Source: Clostridia bacterium (GTDB taxonomy: Bacteria; Bacillota; Clostridia; Oscillospirales; CAG-272). From it: a stretch of 51,076 nucleotides of DNA. Below, piece by piece: positions 47,600 through 51,076 of this stretch. Positions within the stretch are counted from its first letter, which is position 1. Each line of letters starts with the position of its first letter. The DNA is taken from the NCBI GenBank assembly GCA_017461475.1, contig JAFTXX010000017.1, positions 1-51,076 on the forward strand. Direction: 5' to 3'. Below the pieces are notes generated by a model. It worked only from the letters and a program-made list of their open reading frames with translations. It did not search any database and was not told the origin of the DNA. The translations under genes and the position numbers were made by a program.

Positions 47600-49436
47600 A
47601 TTGAGTAGGCGGAAATAAATCCGCCTCTCACACCACCGTACATGCCGTTCGGCATACGGCGGTTCAATTCAAAATTAAATATGTGCTACCTTCAGGTAGT
47701 AATCGTAGATACTGACTAAGCCCCGCTTAGTCAGTATTTCTTTTGAAATTGCTCGTTTAAGAACAGACTTTTGCGCTACAAGTTGGTAGTGGTCTCCCCA
47801 ATTTGCCACATTGTGTGCAATCCATTTTGGCACTCCAAGTTTTAGAAGTCCCCATTCCCTTTTTGCGGCTACCTTCCATTGTTTCCATATTATCACCCTT
47901 ATCATTGTTCTTAGATGTTCATCTATGCTTTTAAGTCTTTTTTTCATTGAGCCTATTCTAAAATAGTTACTCCACCCTCTTGTTACCTCGTTAATCTTCT
48001 TAATTCGGTAAGTGAGGTCAATGCTTAGACTTCTTTTGCATAGTGCTTTGAGTTTTCTCTTAAACTTGTTCACAGAGTCCTCGTGCGGTCTTGCTTTCCA
48101 TTCGGTTTTGTCTTTCCAAAATCCAAATCCAAGATATTTTAGTTTGCTTGGTGAGGTAATCTTTGTTTTTGTCGCATTTACCTTTAATCCAAGTTCCTTT
48201 TCTATCCACTTTGTTATGGAGTACATTACCCTTGTTGCTGCCGCCTTGCTCTTTACTACAATTACTACATCATCTGCATATCTTGTAAAGCGCTGTCCTC
48301 GGTTTTCGAGTTCTTTGTCAAGTTCATTCAGCATTATGTTGCTGAGTAAGGGCGATAAATTTCCGCCTTGGGGTGTGCCTATGTCCGTTGGTTTGTATAT
48401 GCCGTTCTCCATAACACCCGCTTTGAGATATTTTCTAATCAATGACTCTGTATCTCCGTCGTGTATTACTCTGCCGACATAACTCATCAATTTGTCTTGC
48501 GGTACATTGTCAAAGAATTTCTCAAGGTCAATATCTACTACCCATAAATATCCGTCATTAAAATATTCAAGCAGTTTCACTATGGCTTGTTCGCACCTTC
48601 TGTTAGGTCTAAATCCGTAACTGAAATCACTGAATTTCGGTTCAAATATTGGAGTTAGTATTTGTGTTATTGCTTGTTCGATTACTCTGTCAATTACCGT
48701 GGGAATACCAAGTTTTCTTACTCCCCCGTTTGCTTTGGGTATTTCTACCCTTTTTACAGGTTGTGGTTTGTAGGTTCTTGTTCGGATTTGTACCTTAATA
48801 CCGTTCCAATTCTCTTGCATATATCCTTCAAGTTCTTGGACTGTAACCCCATCTACTCCGCCTGCTCCTTTGTTTGCATAAACTCTTTTGTAGGCGTTTT
48901 TAATGTTTTCGTCGCTTAGTATTCTTTCAAGCATTTCTGACATATTCCGTCTTTTCTCCTTTCCGCTTCTAAGTCGTCTTTGCCTTATGTTGTAATGTTT
49001 CCACAAGGATACGCCTTGCTATCACATTCTGTCAGGCTTATGCTTAGAACATACATTTCAAATTGACGCTTTGAATTGTTCAGTCCTTCCCGAAATCTTC
49101 TTCGGTACTATGACCTCTGCTGACTTCTCATAGTTCGTTGTTACTACAGATTTCTCTGCCTATGAGACCTCACGGGATAAACCAATTCTCTTTCCTCGTC
49201 TGCCCTCTTAATTTACATACTTGAGTTACGGTTGCCTTTGGGACTTCGTTGTTTTGCGCCAACTTATCCGTCAAGTATGCCTTAGTATTAAGTTTCTGTT
49301 CGTAGGGCTACGATTTCGCTATCCCTTCTTCTCGCCCACACCTCACAGTGTAAACCTTGGGAGTCGCTTTAGAGTTCGTCGGCAACTACGCCTCGGTGGA
49401 CTTTCACCACAGAGCACTGATATGCCCGTCATACGC
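47600..49436 (-). mobile_element. Group II intron, terminator-associated (class C-like)
   Basis: On the minus strand it begins about TTGCGTATGACGGGCAT (near 49436), directly after the stem of a Rho-independent terminator. The ~430-nt 5' ribozyme part shows GGTGAAAGTCCACC and GTCATAGTACCGAAGAAG blocks. An RT/maturase ORF follows. At the end are domain V (GAACCGCCGTATGCCGAACG ... GTACGGTGGTGTGAGAG) and a domain VI hairpin with a bulged A (CCTACTCAAT). It ends near 47600, where the T-run of the interrupted terminator resumes. Ends are good to a few nucleotides. Confidence 0.88.
47675..48943 (-). CDS. ltrA: Group II intron reverse transcriptase/maturase
   Basis: 422 residues from MSEMLERILS. RT blocks: RTYKPQPVKRVEIPKANGGV, SYGFRPNRRCEQAI, VVDIDLEKFFDNVPQ, GTPQGGNLSPLLSNI and the catalytic YADD in RYADDVVIV. 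The maturase (X/GIIM) domain lies near LTYRIKKINEVTRGWSNYFR. No HNH endonuclease domain follows, as in class C/D intron proteins. It splices and reinserts the host intron. AAAGGAG lies 14 nt upstream; the open frame extends further to 49006 and a longer start is possible. It appears intact, so the intron may be active. Confidence 0.95.
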   Translation of the reverse strand: MSEMLERILSDENIKNAYKRVYANKGAGGVDGVTVQELEGYMQENWNGIKVQIRTRTYKPQPVKRVEIPKANGGVRKLGIPTVIDRVIEQAITQILTPIFEPKFSDFSYGFRPNRRCEQAIVKLLEYFNDGYLWVVDIDLEKFFDNVPQDKLMSYVGRVIHDGDTESLIRKYLKAGVMENGIYKPTDIGTPQGGNLSPLLSNIMLNELDKELENRGQRFTRYADDVVIVVKSKAAATRVMYSITKWIEKELGLKVNATKTKITSPSKLKYLGFGFWKDKTEWKARPHEDSVNKFKRKLKALCKRSLSIDLTYRIKKINEVTRGWSNYFRIGSMKKRLKSIDEHLRTMIRVIIWKQWKVAAKREWGLLKLGVPKWIAHNVANWGDHYQLVAQKSVLKRAISKEILTKRGLVSIYDYYLKVAHI

Positions 49437-49476
49437 AAAAACGCAGTAAGCGGGAAAATCCCACCTACTGCGTTTT
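49437..49476 (-). terminator. Terminator of the prophage lysis cassette, split by the intron
   Basis: On the minus strand AACGCAGTAGGTGGGATTTT and CCCGCTTACTGCGTT form an imperfect long stem ending in T's. The intron is inserted within the T-run; the remaining T7 continues at 47600. Confidence 0.88.
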
Positions 49477-49478
49477 CT

Positions 49479-49733
49479 TTAATCTGTAAATCCTATCGAG
49501 TACGACTCGTCTTCCTCACTCGCGTCAACCGCTTCTTCAACCGCCTCGGCCGTAGCCTTGACCGCTTTCGCGTCGATGTAACCCTCGGCGGCAAGATAGC
49601 CTATTACCGAAGCAATTACCGCCGCAACTCCCTCGGTGGTGTTGCCGCTCACGATAAGCGCGACACCGCTCGCAATGCCTGCCGCCGCGACTAAAAACTT
49701 ACGGCTTGTCAATTTCGTTTTCAACGTTTTCAT
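49479..49733 (-). CDS. Holin-like small membrane protein of a prophage
   Basis: 84 residues: short basic N-terminus (MKTLKTKLTSRKF), two hydrophobic helices (LVAAAGIASGVALIVSG and GVAAVIASVIGYLAAEGYI), then an acidic tail ending ESYSIGFTD. Typical of small phage holins or phage_holin-like proteins that permeabilise the membrane for the endolysin. It is the last gene of the lysis cassette and precedes its terminator. Start at 49733 has AAAGGAAC; it overlaps the previous gene by 35 nt. Confidence 0.7.
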   Translation of the reverse strand: MKTLKTKLTSRKFLVAAAGIASGVALIVSGNTTEGVAAVIASVIGYLAAEGYIDAKAVKATAEAVEEAVDASEEDESYSIGFTD

Positions 49734-49998
49734 ATGTAGTTCCTTTCTTTGTGTTGTCCTCAACGGCGGATTTTATCATGTATCCGATGACTCCGCCCGT
49801 CATCGGTATTCCGACGCACGTCACAAGGTCGCCAGTGTTCACCGCCATGTCGCCGCGGATAAGTTGCACGATAACCACAGCCACGCAAGCAAACGCCGCG
49901 ATGAACCATAGCACGATCATTGCGCACAAGCACTTCTTAGAGAAGCGAACGAAGTTCTTTTTCTTCGCTCGCTTCTTCTCAAAAGATATCTTTATCAT
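49699..49998 (-). CDS. Small prophage membrane protein
   Basis: 99 residues: highly basic N-terminus (KKRAKKKNFVRFSKK), a strong hydrophobic helix (MIVLWFIAAFACVAVVIVQLI) and a second weaker segment (VTCVGIPMTGGVIGYMI), with an acidic end. Family not recognised; position between endolysin and holin suggests a second holin or a spanin-like/lysis accessory. Start overlaps the endolysin stop in ATGA. Confidence 0.6.
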   Translation of the reverse strand: MIKISFEKKRAKKKNFVRFSKKCLCAMIVLWFIAAFACVAVVIVQLIRGDMAVNTGDLVTCVGIPMTGGVIGYMIKSAVEDNTKKGTTYENVENEIDKP

Positions 49999-50564
49999 TT
50001 CACAGCCTCCGCGACATTGTGGATGAAATCCTCAAGGTACTGCACCTGTGCTGCTTTCTGCTTCCAGTACATCGGACTGTTGATGATACCTTTTTTCACA
50101 AGCACATCGAGGTCGCTTTCAAGCGCGCTCCGTGTGTATGTACCCGTCTTATTAGGTATACCGAGTACCGTCTCTGGCGAAACTTTCGTCTTACCGTCGC
50201 TTTTACGCACCTCAAAATGGAGATGTGCGCCGAATGAGTAACCAGTGTTGCCCATTACACCAAGCTTGTCGCCTGCTTTGACTGTCTGCCCCTTTACAAC
50301 CGCGCGGCTTGCCATATGGCAATAGTAGTGATACTGCCCCGCCGCCGTCTTGATGCAGACGTAGTTGCCCCACTGCCATGTAGTGTTGGACTTGTCGGTA
50401 ACAATGCGCGACTGCACAACCGTGCCGCCCTCAACGGCGACTATATCCCACAAACCGACACCCACCATGTCGTAGCCGCCGTGGTTTTCGGTCTTGCCGT
50501 TCAGAGTTCGCGTACCAAAGCGCGAAGTCACCCTGACGCTGTCGCAATTAAACGGAATTATCAT
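49995..50564 (-). CDS. Prophage M23 peptidase (endolysin)
   Basis: 189 residues. A lysostaphin-type M23 domain occupies the first ~140: TSRFGTRTLNGKTENHGGYDM (first Zn His, then Asp), GNYVCIKTAAGQYHYYCHM, and GAHLHFEVRKSDG (HxH). The C-terminal ~50 residues (SALESDLDVLVKKGIINSPMYW) look like a small repeat seen in phage lysins and cell-wall binding segments. It cuts peptidoglycan cross-links at lysis. Start at 50564 has GGGAGG and overlaps the previous stop by 4 nt. Confidence 0.88.
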   Translation of the reverse strand: MIIPFNCDSVRVTSRFGTRTLNGKTENHGGYDMVGVGLWDIVAVEGGTVVQSRIVTDKSNTTWQWGNYVCIKTAAGQYHYYCHMASRAVVKGQTVKAGDKLGVMGNTGYSFGAHLHFEVRKSDGKTKVSPETVLGIPNKTGTYTRSALESDLDVLVKKGIINSPMYWKQKAAQVQYLEDFIHNVAEAVK

Positions 50565-50857
50565 GTTTCTACCTCCCACGTTATTACCTCTTTGCGAATC
50601 TCATCAATAAATGAGTTACCGCCGAGTGCCTTGTACGCTTCATACTCTTTGATGAAATTCTCCATTTCGTATTGTCGAATATGCTCGGTGTCCTTGTGCT
50701 TGTAGTAAGTTTCAACCATGCCGCGGCGAAGTAGACATCGCGTTCCCTCGAGCGCTGTCTCGTTTTTCTTTGCTCGCTTACGGATATACACAAGCACCCC
50801 CGCGAGTACCGTCAGCGCAGAAACGACCTCGGCGGCAAGCAAAATATGTTCTATCAC
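50561..50857 (-). CDS. Small prophage protein with N-terminal membrane helix
   Basis: 98 residues: one membrane helix at the start (HILLAAEVVSALTVLAGVLVYI), then a soluble helical part (GMVETYYKHKDTEHIRQYEM ... NSFIDEIRKEVITWEVET). This layout is common for a protein between tail and lysis genes in clostridial phages. Start is GTG at 50857, just overlapping the previous gene's stop. Confidence 0.75.
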   Translation of the reverse strand: MIEHILLAAEVVSALTVLAGVLVYIRKRAKKNETALEGTRCLLRRGMVETYYKHKDTEHIRQYEMENFIKEYEAYKALGGNSFIDEIRKEVITWEVET

Positions 50858-51024
50858 AGCGTAGTTTCCTCGCTCTCTGCCATAATAGCGTCATATTCCG
50901 CTTGCGTTATCTCGCGGTACGCGCCAGCGTCCGCGTCCTCGGCAAGGTATATCACCCTGCCGTAGTTTTCACCGTCGGTCAGCACCATACCCTCATCGGC
51001 TATAAGTACATTTCTTTTCTGCAT
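50854..51024 (-). CDS. Small prophage protein (56 aa)
   Basis: Frame of 56 codons starting MQKRNVLIADEGMVLTDGEN and ending MAESEETTL. GGAGGGGAAAGT precedes the ATG. It has the style of short proteins following phage tail-fibre genes (ADEGMVLTDGENYGRVIYLAE). No membrane segment. The stop overlaps the next GTG by 4 nt. Confidence 0.75.
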   Translation of the reverse strand: MQKRNVLIADEGMVLTDGENYGRVIYLAEDADAGAYREITQAEYDAIMAESEETTL

Positions 51025-51036
51025 ACTTTCCCCTCC

Positions 51037-51076
51037 TTAATCTAAAGTAAATGTCCAGTTCGGCTTCGTTGCAATA
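51037..51076 (-). CDS. Prophage structural protein, C-terminal fragment
   Basis: Only the last 12 codons lie in the window: reading ATKPNWTFTLD and a stop. Such a terminus is usual for phage tail or minor structural proteins. Its stop is 12 nt before the start of the 56-residue protein, with the AAGGAGG site in between, so it belongs to the same transcript. The rest is beyond the right edge. Confidence 0.55.
   Translation of the reverse strand, partial: IATKPNWTFTLD

Overview
The window looks like a chromosomal segment of a low-to-mid GC anaerobic Firmicute, most likely a gut or rumen clostridium (Oscillospiraceae-like). The evidence is a glycyl radical enzyme with its activase, ThiT under a TPP riboswitch, TIGR01212, DegV, a second EF-G-like factor, AzlCD, LuxS, strong TTGACA-17-TATAAT promoters and many TTG/GTG starts. 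No rRNA or CRISPR array is present. Assignments come from reading the sequence and from family knowledge only; no database search was run.

Layout. 1-1.3 kb: end of an operon with a glycyl radical enzyme (cut by the window edge) and its activase, preceded by a small ORF that starts inside a tRNA-like 5' half. 1.3-2.5 kb: a pRiA4b ORF-3-like gene, a ~31-bp repeat array and a hairpin. 2.5-8.6 kb: a tight minus-strand catabolic operon (Gfo/Idh dehydrogenase, amidohydrolase, two MDR dehydrogenases, SDR epimerase, AroD-fold enzyme) divergent from an AraC regulator. 9.8-12.5 kb: four small membrane proteins of unknown role. 12.6-26.9 kb: mostly core genes (azlCD, typA, HAD phosphatase, TPP riboswitch-thiT, rnpB, DUF2383 protein, tspO, murD, a methionine gamma-lyase-like enzyme, lipoprotein, cysteine desulfurase, methyltransferase, trkA-trkH).

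26.9-27.6 kb: a decayed tRNA-Ser, an intact tRNA-Ser(CGA), integrase-type repeats and the C-terminus of a tyrosine recombinase, which is an integration scar. 27.6-39.2 kb: an ~11-kb minus-strand cluster that is the most interesting part. It holds homologues of Bacillus YdjG (zinc ribbon), YdjH (TPM domain) and YdjI (SPFH 'virion core'), but no pspA. It also has a DUF4428 protein, a small Cys-rich protein, several lipoproteins (three genes in a clearly GC-richer block) and, upstream, an XRE regulator plus a multi-spanning membrane protein with a LuxR-type DNA-binding domain. Three TAGGGCTAC repeats spaced 33 bp lie in front of the first structural gene. I infer an envelope-stress module.

39.3-46.6 kb: an HNH nuclease remnant, then degV, a ZIP transporter, an EF-G-like GTPase, a TIGR01212 radical SAM protein, dispersed palindromic repeats, a polysaccharide deacetylase and luxS. 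46.6-51.1 kb: a damaged lipoprotein gene, tRNA-Ser(UGA) preceded by a MITE-like structured element, phage-type attachment repeats, a group II intron inserted into the terminator of a prophage lysis cassette, and that cassette (holin-like, membrane protein, M23 endolysin, small proteins), which runs off the right edge.
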